From the NCBI GenBank assembly GCA_004026145.2, contig CP034995.1, positions 5,444,513 through 5,508,512 of the forward strand: 64,000 nucleotides of DNA. Reading direction: 5' to 3'. Positions 1 through 27,700 of this stretch are shown here, one piece after another. A program made the position numbers and the translations under genes. This DNA comes from Takifugu bimaculatus. Taxonomy: Eukaryota; Chordata; Actinopteri; Tetraodontiformes; Tetraodontidae. Positions within the stretch are counted from its first letter, which is position 1. Every line of letters begins with the position of its first letter. The notes below the pieces were generated by a model. That model made no database searches. It saw only the letters and a program-made list of their open reading frames with translations, and was not told the origin of the DNA.

Positions 1-206
1 TTTTTCTCTTTCGCATAAACCTCATTAAAGATCAACCGAGATGATTAATTCAATTTGAATTGCTCACTTTTGTAGATTGCAAGTATCGCACTTTGTTTCA
101 GTAGGTGCATCTGCATCCATCACAATTTCCCAGAAATATAAATATTACTCTTTAAAAACTGATCAAAATGGAGAAGGGCAGAGAGAAGGGAAAGTAATGT
201 CTTTAC
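1..206. other. sos1 intron 10, 5' part
   Basis: This is intronic sequence just after the donor of sos1 coding exon 10 on the minus strand. The next exon, expected to continue with the DPNF-type REM sequence, lies off the window. I see no other feature. Confidence 0.7.
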
Positions 207-15309
<15,103 letters not shown>

Positions 15310-15900
15310 GGCTGCTGCTGTCCGCTCAGACAGCACCAGTCTCCGGCTTACATATACACGGAGAGCCTCAGCCGTGCATTGTTAGTGGGTTCCTCCAGAA
15401 CGGGTGCTCTCATGCTGATCATCTTCGGCTGCTACACCGGAGAGCTGTGTGCGGAAAGACGCTTCCCCTGCCGCCAGGTAGCTTTGGGGCTAGCTCCTGT
15501 TTCGTTCACCGGGATGACGACGCACTGACTTGTAACAGTCCATATTAAAGTATTAGAATGTTCATGGAAGTGATAGTCATTCTGGCTTGTCCACGAGCAG
15601 CCCGAATAATTGACGGTGTATGGGTTGATTTGATCAGTGGAATCGACCACAAGCTGCTAGTTACCGGCTGTTTCCGTATATGGATCCACAACAGGCTTCC
15701 CCAGATTATTGACGTGAAGCTCGAGTTCTTAACGAAGACAATCATTCGTCGGTGGGAGGCTGAAGTCAATTTCCCGGAGTCTGTATTAGGATCAGGGCCC
15801 GTTTGTTGTGACTACGGTCCGTACGATCGGCAAGGAGCATGCGCAAAGTTGATCAATTTTGACGTGAGGGGCCGGGCTCACATGTGCCTCAGACGTCATG
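15310..15900 (-). promoter_or_regulatory. probable sos1 5' UTR and promoter region
   Basis: This is the sequence upstream of the sos1 start codon. It is less AT-rich than its surroundings and holds an NRF1-like GCATGCGCA at 15837-15845 and a GACGTCA CRE-like core near 15893, both common in broadly expressed vertebrate promoters. The transcription start is not determinable from sequence alone. Confidence 0.4.
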
Positions 15901-17100
15901 AGCCTCTTGCTCCTCGATGTAAGCGGTCCTGCTACCTACTGGTCATGAGTGTAAAAGTCATCCATACGAATTATTGTGTCAAAAAGTATGTTGAAAATAT
16001 AGAAATTTGGAATAAAATATGAGTAAGGTCTTGTCATACATCATTTATTCTTGATGAATCAAGTTTAGATCATCTGTAAGTTTTACCGTCAGTCTGGTCA
16101 AAGGAGATTGTTGTGAATAAATAGGGAAAAAAGTAGCAATACACTTAAACCAACTTTATGAACAATAGTCACATCTCATCTCTACCACTTTTCCCCTTTT
16201 ATGGTCACAGGGAGGGTACACAAAGGGCGAAGGCAGAGCAATACATTTAATTTTAAAAACAAAAACAAGACTCATATGATTCACAATGACACGCCCCGCT
16301 TGGCAATCATTTGCTGCAGCTCATGCTACATTGCTTGGCCTATTTGTGCTGCAGGGAATTTGGTGCACTCAGTCGTCAACTTGTGACCGTTGTGATTGCA
16401 GGTCGTGTAATATCTTTCTTAATATTTTGATCCCTTCATTCCATCTATGTCGAGAAAAAAAAAAGAAAGTGGTTGAAAGAATAAGCACAATATGGATTCA
16501 CATGTATACCGGAATGTGATGGGAGTCTAACTGCATCACTTGCAATGCCGTTGAGCAATTCTAGTCTAGCAAAACAAAAGAAACACTTCCTTAAGCTGCA
16601 TCGAGATGGGGTATACAAGAACAGAACACTTGCTGAATTCAAGGTGAAGAGAGCCAGATTTGATGTAAATGCTACTCTGCCTGTTCTTGACAGTATATCC
16701 AGCAAACTGATACAGCATCGTACAAAGTTGCCTACCTGATCGCATGTTTTTGTGTGAAAATCATGTTTTGCTGGTTTAGTTCTTCGAACACAGTGATGGT
16801 TCATTTTGAGCACCAGTAAAACATACCTATGTCTTGAATTTGAAAAAAAAAAGTTTCATTTTTCAATAAAAAAGAGTTCAGTGAATGCGCATTTGAAACT
16901 GGTGGGGTTCAGTAGCTCCAACAAGGTGAAGAACCATTGCTTTAGAACCAGCCATAGTCAGACAACAACCCCAAAACACATGAGGAATGTCTGCAAATGC
17001 ACTACAAGAGAACCAAAGAATCATTCTACAATTTCCTGAAAACAATGGATTGTAAAACAATCAGTTGAAAGAAAAAATTTGAATGAAGAGTAGAAGGAAC
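15901..17100. other. intergenic, nothing recognised
   Basis: AT-rich sequence upstream of sos1. Short open frames, such as 16545-16739, match no family I recognise and look incidental. Confidence 0.5.
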
Positions 17101-17107
17101 AATTCAG

Positions 17108-17185
17108 CTTCATCTGAATCTGTGTAGATTCTCAATCATCCAGGTCATAGTTATCCAAGGTAATTTTCTGTGTCAACTGGACTGT
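17108..17185 (+). mobile_element. terminal fragment of a Penelope-like element
   Basis: It contains AGATTCTCAATCATCCAGG followed by CCAAGGTAATTTTCTGTGTC and CAACTGGACTG. The same words occur in opposite orientation at the end of the Penelope-like element near 61440-61480 (GTCCAGTTGACAAAG, ACTACCTTGGAT). Confidence 0.45.
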
Positions 17186-17372
17186 TGGGCGATCGACAAA
17201 CATCTGGAACCCATCTCCAGCCAATCACCCACAACTGCCGTCCATTTTATAAGCCTGGTCCATGTCTCATTCTTTGCCAATTTGTTGTTAACTCCCCAGT
17301 GGTACAGCCTGGTGCCTAAAAGTTTAATTCTAGTTCTTTTCATGGTTCCTGTTTCTTCCGCTAATCTGATTG

Positions 17373-18675
17373 GGCCGGATTCACGAAACGTTTTTACGAA
17401 CAAATTTGTTCTTAAATCCCATTTACGAACATTTTAAAAAGATTGTGGCATTCACCAATTTCTTCTTATCCTGGATTTATGCGTAGGTAAGAACAAATCC
17501 TAAGAACACTCAGGAGTACTCTTGCGCACATTTCAGTGCCGACATGTTGGCATGGTTGTGTTTTCTTCTCTTGTGCAGTTCAATAAAATTCAATATTACA
17601 ATGATAATTCTGTCATATTTATTTATTTATTTCCTATTTTTGGTGATTTACGGAGAATTTTAAAATTACGTAAATGTGCCAGTGACTTAACATTAATCAA
17701 CCAAATTGGAAACCATGCCAAAACTGTCTTTTTATTTGATTTTATCTTGATTTATTTTATTAGGGGATCGAGGATATGCCCTGGCTCCCTGGTTGTTGAC
17801 ACCACTGACCAACCTTCAGACTCCACAGGAAATTTTATTCAATCAGATGCATGCACACAGTCGCTCCACCATTGAACGCACCATCGGCCTTTTAAAGGGG
17901 CGCTGGATGTGTTTGGACACAGAGCCACAACCCCATGAGGATTCAGATTCAGATCCTTTATTGTCCCACACGGGGAAATTTACAGTGCAACAACAGCAGC
18001 AAGAGCATTCAGAGAAAAATAAGATCAGAATCAGAATCAGAAGCAGATTTATTGCCATTGTTCATGTAATACACAGTATTACACAAACTAGGAATTTGTC
18101 TTGGTGAAGAACAACTATTTGATAAAATCAAATAGTTGATGTTGATCTGCGTCCTGACGCAATGATGGGGCCAGACTGCAGGCACGCGGTTCACGTTCGA
18201 GCGCGATTAATTGCCCATTTGTTAATTAAATGCATTATTGTCACAATTTCAGTCTAACAGTCTTGATTCACTTCAAAAAGAAAAAATAAGAGAGACCGGT
18301 TTCAGAGCACAGCTTTTACACGTTTATTTTTTTTACATTCTCGTTGATTTCTTTCAGCGTTTTGGCTATAGTCATCAGGGTTGAGGCAATTTTATCAAGC
18401 GTGTTAGCCATCCTTTCTTGATTGTTCAACACGGCGTCAGAAATCAGGCATGGAGAGGCAAGCTTTGGGCATTTTGCTGCTTTTTGCTCTGTCTACAGGT
18501 TCCTGCTGCAGTTCCTTTTATGGGCATTAGTGGGCGGTGACTTATGCTAATCGTATGTTAATTAGACTCACCTGGCACGCGCTCTCAATTTACGAACAGA
18601 TGGCATTCGTCAATCTAAGAACACAGCTGCGAACAATTCTGAGGTTTACGAACGCGTTCTCTGAAAGTGGAGAAA
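17373..18675 (+). mobile_element. PIF/Harbinger transposon copy, interrupted and decayed
   Basis: Both ends carry arrays of TTTACGAAC / TTCTTA-type words in inverted orientation: GGCCGGATTCACGAAACG near 17373, and ACGAACGCGTTCTCTGAAAG near 18650. That is typical of Harbinger termini. Between them lies a DDE transposase piece at about 17762-17928 reading GYALAPWLLTPLTNLQTPQE and then RSTIERTIGLLKGRW, followed by two LINE tails. A further C-terminal fragment (VRARLIAHLLI) appears near 18195-18225. Outer borders are approximate. Confidence 0.6.
17938..18110. mobile_element. two LINE 3'-tail fragments inside the Harbinger copy
   Basis: AGATCCTTTATTGTCCCACA, followed about 65 bp later by AGAATCAGAATCAGAAGC and TTTATTGCCATTGTTC. 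These are reversed 3' ends of the common fish LINE type that terminate in GATTCTGATT-like units. They split the transposase reading frame. Confidence 0.5.
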
Positions 18676-19035
18676 AAGGGACCAGCACGGTGGCGATACG
18701 CGCAACGGGGCACGAGAAGTTGTTGTTCACTGTGGTTCTCGGCTGCCATGGAAAGGAACAGAGCGCTGGATGACGGAAGGCGAACACTCCTTGACAAAGA
18801 CTATGAGGCAGCGGCGAGCAAGTAGCTGATGTTGGATCACAATACCTCACATGTGTCACTGCTAATCCGCATGTTCTTTGAATGAAGACTACAAGAAGAA
18901 AAATGCCAATTTCAAAATGTATTTAGCAAATAGAACCAATTCAAGATAAAAAAAATATTACAGAGCTCCGGGCCAGTTCATAACCCTACAATAACACAGT
19001 CAATTGCCAGGGCATGAAGTCAAGTCAATTGCCAC

Positions 19036-20245
19036 GTGTTCATTAGCAACAGGTGGTACAATCCAGCATATTCACGTCAAGGAGTGCGTGTGCAGTCCCG
19101 ACGTGGAACTTATTCTATCGGACTCCGTACATACTATTTGCCACAGGAGTTTACTAATGTCATCACCATCACTGTTTATATTCCTCTGACCCGTAAAGCG
19201 AACACGGCCTGTGACGTTATTCACTCTGTCACAGCTGACCTGCAGACTAAACATCCCGGAGCCTTTATCCTCATCACAGGTGACTTCAGTCATGCCTCAC
19301 TCTCCTCCACTCTCCCTACATTCCATCAGTATGTCCAGTGCAGCACGAGAGACAGTAAGACTTTGGATTTACTGTATGCTAATGTCACCAGTGCATACAC
19401 CTCCACTGCACTCCCTCCACTAGACAAGTCTGACCATAATCTCGTGCTGCTCTCCCCATCATACACACCTGTGGTTCAGCAGCAATCGGTCACTGTGAGG
19501 ACTGTTATGAAATGGTCAGATGGTGCCATGGACTGTCTGCGGGATGCCCTGGAGACCACCAACTGGTCTGCTCTCTGTGAACCACATGGAGAGGACCTAG
19601 ATGGACTGACAGACTGTGTTTCTGACTACATCAAGTTCTGCACTGAGAACTCTGTCCCCACCAAGAAGGTACGCTGTTACCCAAACAAACCATGGGTGAC
19701 AAGTGACCTGAAGGCCCTTTTGAACAAGAAGAAGAGGGCCTTCACTGCTGGAGACCTGGCTGAGCTCAGGAGAGTACAGAAGGAACTGAAACGCAGTCTG
19801 AAGGAGAGCAAGGACGCCTATAGGAAGAAGCTGGAGGAGAGACTGGAGAGGAACCAGACCAGGGATGTTTGGAGTGGGATGAGGAGAATCACTGGCTTCC
19901 AGAAGAAAGGAATATGCTCAGCTGATGGGAATGTGGACCAAGCTAATGAGCTGAACCAGTTTTTCAACAGGTTTGATTCTAGCTCCCCCTCCCCAGTGGT
20001 CCCAATATTCCTCTGGATAACAATGGGTCCTCTTCACACCTCCCAGAGCCCCTAACGCCTCTGCCAACTTTTTCCCCCTCCCCCCTGCTGACACCTTACA
20101 TAGATTCCAACATGCCCCCCTCCCCCCCACAGGACTATCCTTCACGTCTAGCCAGGTGAGGAGAGAGCTAGAGAGGCTCAACCAGAGAAAGGCTGCCGGA
20201 CCGGACGGCATCAGCCCACGAGTGCTGAAGAACTTCTTCCCGCAG
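19036..20245 (+). mobile_element. non-LTR retrotransposon fragment (endonuclease to start of RT)
   Basis: A 339-codon open frame carries the C-terminal half of an AP-endonuclease domain. It shows FILITGDFSHASL and later LDKSDHNLVLL (the SDH catalytic motif), then a basic linker with NKPWVTSDLKALLNKKKRAF. After a frame break the RT N-terminus appears at about 20132-20240 (KAAGPDGISPRVLKN). The element is truncated there, so there are no RT catalytic motifs. It resembles CR1/Rex1-like fish LINEs; the clade is not certain. Confidence 0.7.
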
Positions 20246-20439
20246 ATGAACTTATCAAGACCACCATGCTGTCCCGTTTTACGATGTATGTTTAACACCT
20301 TCAGTCTGACTGGCTCCCGCGATTACGTCTAACCAACAACCATGTCAAGGAAGGGTCACTGATCTTTTTTACACTTGCTAATGATTCTACCATTCCTAAC
20401 TTCTAAAGTACTTCTAACAGAAGTCAGAAACATATGGTA

Positions 20440-21435
20440 CAACACATGGTAACAACATGAACACAATTCTCTTCAAGTATCTGGCAGAACTTGGCTTTCT
20501 TGTCAAAAAATCAAAACTCTATCTTGTCCGCACCAGAGTTCAATTCCTCGGGGCCATTCTTTCAGAACGAGGCTGTGAGATGACCACCTCTCAAAGACAC
20601 AGCATCCTCACTCACGAACAGCCTCAAACAGTCAAACAAATGCAGTCCTTCTTGGGCCTTATAAACTTCAGCAGACATTTCATCCCAGATTACGCCATGC
20701 ATACTGCCTCCCTCAGGGGCATTATGAAAATGGCAGGCCTCTCCAACTCCAGAGCGCCCCTGGAATGGACTGAACAAGCATTTTATGACTTTGAACACAT
20801 TAATTTTATTCAGGCCAATGCGGCCACTCTGGCCAAACCACACTACTCAACCCCCTTCAGATTAGATGTTTCCATTGCTGATGACAGCCAAATGGCTAAT
20901 GCCTGTCTCTATCAGCAACGACAGGGGGAGAGACATGTATTGGGCTACTACAGCATTATTTTGGATCCCATTGAACAGAAAGCCCCACCATGCACAAGAT
21001 TTATAGCAGCCCTAGCAAAGCTAGTCCAGAAAACTGAGATGGTTGTTCAAAAACACCAGCTCTTTATTAACACTGACCATGCAGTCTCCTCATTCATAGA
21101 ATCATTGGCATTCTCCATCACACCCGGACGACAAAACCCAGTCATCAAAGTCCTAACACATGGCAACAAACATGAAAATGAAGCCCACACATGACTGCTG
21201 TCAGGAAACAGTCGGAGTGTCAAAAGCAAGACCAGACGTCCAAGCTAGCCCCCTCCCTGAGTCATGCGACCCAGTTAACCTGTACATAGATGGAAGCTGC
21301 CACAGGACAGACACAGGCCTGAAGGCCGGATTTGCAGTGGTGAGCTGCCAAAATGGAGAATTTGTGATAGAGGGCAATGGCCCAGTAGAGCCACTGTCTG
21401 CCCAAAGAGCAGAGCTGAAAGCTCTACATCAGTGG
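20440..21435 (+). pseudogene. LTR-retrotransposon or retrovirus-like pol remnant (RT end and RNase H)
   Basis: A 245-codon frame (20457-21194) matches the end of an LTR-type reverse transcriptase and its connection region: VQFLGAILSERGC, the QSFLGLINFSRHFIPDY class motif, and LEWTEQAF. A separate frame (21240-21430) carries an RNase H start (LYIDGSCHRTDTGLKAGFA). The RT catalytic core, integrase, gag and LTRs are not present next to it and the two parts are out of frame, so it is inactive. Whether it is gypsy-type or an endogenous retrovirus cannot be settled here. Confidence 0.65.
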
Positions 21436-21539
21436 CCTCAAATTCAATTTTCCTGGGGGCCGCTGGAGGCAGAGTCTGGGAGAGGCTGGGCCGCATCAGG
21501 GTTTCCAAAAGAAAAGCTCTGATAAAAACATTCCAATGT

Positions 21540-21592
21540 TCGCAAATATCTTTATTTTATTTTTTTTAAAACACAAAATAAGATGATGAATA

Positions 21593-21641
<49 letters not shown>

Positions 21642-22255
21642 GAAAAAATAGAAATTGTTTGTGCTCATCACCCACCTTTCTCTTCACTGCAGGCTTTGAA
21701 AAAGACATGTTTGGGACTGTGTAATCTATATAATTTCACTTGGTGCCACTGAAGTTTCTGTTTCAGTGTTTAGCCGACACACCCCCACACACACACTCAC
21801 ACACACACCACGGGTGTAGGTTTATATAGGGATGGTCGTAGGGACATATCACAATCAATGTTTAGGGAATACAAAATACTCCCTACCAATATTTACCATT
21901 TTCTTTTAATATAGTGAAAATCTACATTTAGTAATATAAATATTTCAATATACTACGCATGTGGTAGCATTAATAAAAACAATTTTAAATTACTTCACGT
22001 TTTGTTTATGAGAGGTTCCGACTCCGAGATGTATTCGGAGCTATGATAACCCGCCATTGCGTCGCTATTTCATTGGCTGTGAAAGAGTGATGGACATTTA
22101 GTGCTGCTGCCAGTCAAGTAGCCTCACCCACGCGAAAGCGATCCAACATAGTCCCTACCAACACACACATGCATCAACACTAAAATGTGACAGTTGGAGA
22201 AGTAGCTGATTTGTAAAAATTGCTGTGAAGCAACTTCTATACAAGATAAAGTTCC
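21540..22255. other. unidentified sequence with a (TAA)n tract
   Basis: It holds a TAA/ATA microsatellite and otherwise unrecognised DNA, including a GGTTTATATAGGGATGG word and a near-complement further on (TAGTCCCTACC). This may be a degraded transposon whose ends I cannot place. Confidence 0.4.
21594..21641. repeat. (TAA)n microsatellite
   Basis: About sixteen ATA/TAA units without interruption. Confidence 0.95.
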
Positions 22256-23597
22256 GTGTTTAGAAAAAGGGGCAGAGCTCTGCACCTCCTCTCTACATGC
22301 AAAGCATCTTCTCTCCACCTCTCTTCGGCCAACTCAAAGACAATTGCGCGGGTGAGCATCAGATGTGGCATATATCAAGGAGATGCTTTGTCCCCCCTGC
22401 TGTTCTGCATAGGCCTAAACCCCCTCAGCCAGATCATCACCAAGAGTGGCTATGGGTACCAGTTCCGAAGTGGAACAACCGTCAGCCACCTCCTCTACAT
22501 GGATGACATCAAGCTGTATGCCGAGAACGAGCGTGACATCGAGTCTCTGATTCACCTCACTAGGATCTACAGGATATCGGGATGTCATTCGGGCTAGACA
22601 AATGTGGGTGGATGGTATCTAGAAGAGGAAAGGTGATCACAACTGATGGGGTTGACCCACCTGAAGGGAACATCACAGATGTGCAGGACAGTTACAAATA
22701 CCTGGGGATCCCTCAGGCAAATGCTAACCATGAGGAGGCAGCTAGGAGTTCAGCCACAGCTAAATACCTACAGAGGTTAAGGCAGGTCCTGAAAAGTCAG
22801 CTGAATGGTAAGCATAAGATCCAGGCCATAGACACCTACGCCCTGCCAGTAATCAGGTATCCTGCTGGTATAGTACCCTGGCCACTGGAAGGAAGGACAA
22901 GGAATCTCCTTACCAGTGCCTGACAAAGGCTGGACTGAAAGACAGCACAGAGGCACTACTCATGGCTGCACAAGAACAGGCCCTGAGCACCAGAGCAATA
23001 GAGGCCAGGGTCTACCATACCAGACAAGACCCCAGGTGCAGACTGTGTGGAGATGCCCCTGAGACAGCAGGGTACATCACAGCAGGGTGCAAGATGCTAG
23101 CAGGCAAGGCACACATGGAGCAGCATAACCAGGTGGCTGGCATAGTGTATAGGAACATCTGCACTGAGTATGGACTGGAGGTCCCAGGGTCCAGGTGGGA
23201 AACACCCCCGAAAGAAGGAGAACAAGCTGGAGGTGCTGGAGAACAAGCAGGCCAGGATCCTGTGGGACTTCCAGATCCAGACTGACAAGATGGTGGTGGC
23301 CAACCAGCCTGACATAGTGGTGGTGGATAAACACCAGAAGACAGTGGTGGTGATAGATGTAGCAATCCCAAGTGATAGCAACATCAGGAAGAAGGAACAC
23401 AAGAAGCTGGAGAAGTACCAAGGGCTGAAGGAGGAAATGGAGAGAATGTGGGGCATGAAGGCAACAATGGTCCCAGTAGTGACTGGGACACTAGGGGCAG
23501 TAACACCCAAGCTGAGTAGTTGGCTCCAACAGATACCAGGAACCACATCAGAGATCTCTGTACAGAAGAGAGCAGTCCTAGGAACAGCTAAGATCCT
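22256..23597 (+). mobile_element. LINE with restriction-like endonuclease (R2/R4/NeSL-type group), 5' part
   Basis: Fragments in three frames read in order. First is a reverse transcriptase with GIYQGDALSPLLFCI and LLYMDDIKLYA (YMDD-type active site). Next is a thumb region (DSYKYLGIPQA), then a zinc-knuckle-like CRLCGDAPETAGYITAGC in which the usual histidine is tyrosine. Last is a C-terminal PD-(D/E)xK-type endonuclease (QPDIVVVDKHQKTVVVIDVA). Frameshifts near 22590, 22925 and 23170 inactivate it. It is split at 23597 by an L2 insertion and resumes at 28625. Confidence 0.75.
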
Positions 23598-23839
23598 CAC
23601 CAGCTCCATTATTTCAGCTTCACTTCTTTGTGAGTATTGCGTCACTTCCTGTCTCTTCTATCGTTCGTTGGTTGCATTGTGCACGGGGTGCCGTATTCAC
23701 TTAATATTGAACACTTGGTGTGTTGTATTCACTTTAATTAAAATTTTGAACACTTGAGACATTCTAGTCACCTGATATCAACAGTAAGAAACAACCCATA
23801 TTAAACAAATACAGGGCTTCGCCGATCACTAGCGTTAGC

Positions 23840-24722
23840 ATGGCCTCACCGTCTGTTTCACCCGGTGTCTTTGTCTGTTCAGAGTGTGAAATGTTTAGTT
23901 ACTCCTCTGCCTCCCTTAGTGAAGGGAATAGGTGCAAGAAGTGTAGTTTATTTATGGCTATGGAGGCGAGACTTAGCGAGCTTGAGACGCGGTTCCGCAG
24001 CTTGGAGTTAGCTGGAGTTGCGTCATGTAGCCAGGGTAAGCTAGCTGCTGCGGAGCCGCCTAGCGTAGCTTCAGCTAGCGGTCCCCCGGCAGCAGCCGAG
24101 CAGCCGGCTAGCCAGGGCGGCTGGGTGACGGTTCGTAGGAAGCGTAGCCCAAAACAAAGGCCCACGGTGCACCACCAACCGCTTCCCGTGGCTAACCGCT
24201 TTTCCCCACTCGGCGACACACCCGCCGAGAAACCGACCCTGGTAACTTGGCGACTCTGTTTTGCGCTACGTGAAGCCGACTCCAGCGACCATAGTTAAGT
24301 GCATTCCGGGGGCCAGAGCGGGCGACATAGAAGCAAATTTATGGCTGCTGGCGAGACGTAATCGTAAATTTGGTAAAGTTATTATTCACGTCGGAGCCAA
24401 CGACACCCGGCTTCGTCAGTCGGAGGTCACTAAAATTAACTTGAAGTCGGTGTGTAACTACGCAAAAACGATGTCGGACTCCGTAGCATTCTCTGGTCCC
24501 CTCCCCAATCTGGCCAGCGATGAGATGTTTAGCCGCATGTCATCGCTTCGTCGCTGGCTGTCACGGTGGTGCCCCGATAACCAGGTGGCCTTTATAGACA
24601 ATTGGAGCGCCTTCTGGGGAAAACCTGGTCTGATTAGGAGAGACGGTGTCCATCCCACTCGAGATGGCGCTTCTCTCATTTCTAGTAATCTGGCTAATTT
24701 TATTAGACCCAAAGTGACCTGA
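23840..24722 (+). pseudogene. L2 ORF1 protein with SGNH-esterase-like domain, one frameshift
   Basis: The N-terminal part (23840 to about 24245) holds paired cysteines (VCSECEMF, RCKKC), a short coiled-coil-like segment (MEARLSELETRFRSLEL) and a basic stretch (WVTVRRKRSPKQRP). The rest lies in another frame and carries the SGNH hydrolase blocks GDSVLRYVKPTPATI, HVGANDTRLRQ and RRDGVHPTRDGASLI. One inserted or lost base near 24243-24250, between LV and GDS, separates the halves. Esterase-type ORF1 proteins are known from CR1/L2 elements. No other break is seen, so decay is recent. Confidence 0.75.
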
Positions 24723-27700
24723 CAATCCAGGGTCCAGACCAGGACGCAGAGTTGTGGTCTTACACACCTCTCTGCTGCTTCCTTAGAACCCTCATCCACC
24801 AACAATAACATATTTAACACTATAGAGGTAGTCTCTGTTCCACGGTTAAAAGTTCACCAAGCACAGAGCAGAGCGGTCAATCACCAAAATCTTATTAAAA
24901 TTAATACTGAAGCACAAGTTGGAGAAACTAATATCACAATTAAGTGTGGACTGTTAAATATTAGATCTCTTTTGTGTAAATCCCTGTTAGTGCACGACCT
25001 GATAGCGGATCATCACATTGATTTATTTTGTCTTACTGAGACCTGGCTTCAGGAGGAGGAGTATGTTAGCTTAAATGAATCTACTCCTCCTACCCATCTT
25101 AATTATCATATTCCACGTGTTACTGGTCGAGGAGGGGGAGTGGCAGCAATCTATCACTCCAAGTTATTAATTAATCCCAGACCAAAACACAGCTTCAGTT
25201 CATTTGAAAGCCTGACTCTTGGCATCACTCATCTGAACTGGAGGACAGAAAAGCCACTTCTGTTTGTAGTAGTATATCGGCCCCCTGCTGGGCCACATTC
25301 AGAGTTCCTGTCTGAGTTCTCTGATTTCTTATCTGACTTGGTCCTTAGAACGGAAAAAGTCATTATCATTGGAGACTTTAACATCCATATGGACGTTATA
25401 AACGACAGCTTTAGAAATGGCTTCATTTCATTACTTGAGTCAGTTGGTTTCCTCCAGCAGATAAACCAACCAACTCACAGCTTTAACCACACCCTAGATC
25501 TAGTCCTGACTTATGGTGTTGAGGTAGAACATGTGTCAGTGTTCCCTCGGAACCCAGTCCTGTCAGACCACTCTTTGATCACTTTTACATTTATGATTAA
25601 GGATTCTTCTATGCTCAGAACAAAGTCTTACTATAGCAGATGTCTTTCAGATAATGCTGTAGCTAAGTTTAAGGAAGTGATCCCTGTGCTGATCCCAGGA
25701 CCACCGTGTGTTTCCCCAGGGATCAATCATTATAATCTGAGCCCTGCTGAGGTTGACTCTATTGCTGAAGGTGCAGCAACCTCACTGAGAATCACGCTTG
25801 ATTCTGTTGCCCCCCTGAAAAAGAAAATAGTAAATCAGAGGAGGTGTGCCCCCTGGTATAATTCACATATCAGGACCCTCAAGCAGAAAGTGCGAAGACT
25901 GGAAAGGAAGTGGCATTCTTGTAAGATAGACAGCTACCATGTAGCCTGGAAAGACTGTCTATTAGTTTACAAAAAGGCCCTTCGCAAGGCTAGAACAGCT
26001 TATTTTTCTTCTTTGATTGAGGAAAATAAGAACAACCCCAGGTTTCTCTTCAGCACTGTGGCCAAATTAACCAAGAGTCACAGTGTTTTAGATCCACGTA
26101 TCCCTTCTTCCCTTAGTGGTGAAGACTTCATGAGCTTCTTCACTGATAAAGTTCTAGCTATCAGAGAGAAAGCTAACCAGGCCATCCCTACAACTGGACC
26201 ATCACCAGATGTGCCGACTGTGGGAACATGCAGGGTCTCCAACGAGCCCTTAAGCTCCTTCAGCCCTATATATTTTTCTGAGGCGTCATCGCTAATTCAG
26301 AAATCCAAGACCACTACGTGTCTTTTAGATCCCATCCCAACACACCTGTTGAAGGATGTTCTACCACTGATAGGCAGTTCTATCCTGGACCAGATCAATG
26401 GTTCTTTAGTGTCAGGTTATGTACCCCGGTCCTACAAGGTGGCAGTGATTAAGCCGTTGCTTAAAAAACCATCACTGGATCCTGATGTCTTGGGAAATTA
26501 TAGGCCAATATCCAACCTTCCTTTTATCTCTAAAGTTCTAGAGAAGGTGGTGGTGACTCAGTTACTGGAGCACCTGCAGAGGAACAGCCTGTTTGAGATG
26601 TTTCAGTCAGGCTTTAGAGCTCACCACAGCACAGAAACAGCACTTCTTAAAGTCACTAATGATCTTCTCATAGCTTCCGATCATGGACTGGTCTCTATGC
26701 TGGTTCTGCTGGACCTCAGTGCTGCTTTTGATACAGTTGATCACAGCATCCTGTTACAGAGACTGGAACATGTGATTGGGATTAAAGGGACAGCACTAGA
26801 CTGGTTTAGATCATACTTATCTGATAGATACCAGTTTGCCCATGTCCACGGCGTTCCCTCCTCATACAGTAGGGTTAGCCATGGAGTTCCTCAAGGTTCC
26901 GTACTCGGACCAATCCTCTTCACATTGTACATGCTTCCCTTAGGGAACATTATTCGGCAGCATGGGATAAATTTTCATTGTTATGCTGATGACACTCAGC
27001 TCTATTTATCCATGAAACCCGAGGAGACAGAGAAGTTAGTGAAGCTCCAGACCTGTCTTAAAGACATAAAGTCCTGGATGTCTTCAAATTTCCTCCTCCT
27101 TAACCCAGGAAAAACTGAGGTCATGGTGTTTGGTCCTGAACCTCTCAGGGATAGATTAGATCACATGATCACTCTAGATGGTATCTCATTAACATCTAGT
27201 CTCTCTGTGAGGAATCTAGGAGTAACTTTTGATCAAAATCTCTCCTTCAACTCACACATTAAATTAGTCTCTAGAAGTGCCTTTTTTCACTTGAGGAACA
27301 TCTCAAAGATCAGGAAGCTACTGATGCAGCCTGATGCTGAAAAGTTAGTCCATGCATTTGTTACTTCCAGGCTGGACTACTGTAACTCCTTATTATCAGG
27401 GTGTCCAAACAACTCTTTAAGAAGCCTCCAGTTGATCCAAAATGCTGCAGCCAGAGTTCTGACAGGTATTGACAAAAGAGATCACATAAGTCCTGTAATG
27501 GCGTCGCTTCATTGGCTGCCCGTTAAATTTAGAATAACTTTTAAAACCCTTCTTCTGACCTACAAGGTCCTCAGAGGCCTAGCTCCATCCTACCTGGAGG
27601 AGCTAGTGATACCCTATCAGCCCAATAGACCGCTCCGCTCTCAGAATGCTGGTCTACTTGTGGTTCCCAGAGTTTCTAGGAGTAGAATGGGGGGCCGAGC

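Noticed and set aside
16545..16739. 64-codon frame rich in Lys (LAKQKKHFLKLHRDGVYKNR)
   Set aside because: No family recognised and no supporting splice or promoter context.
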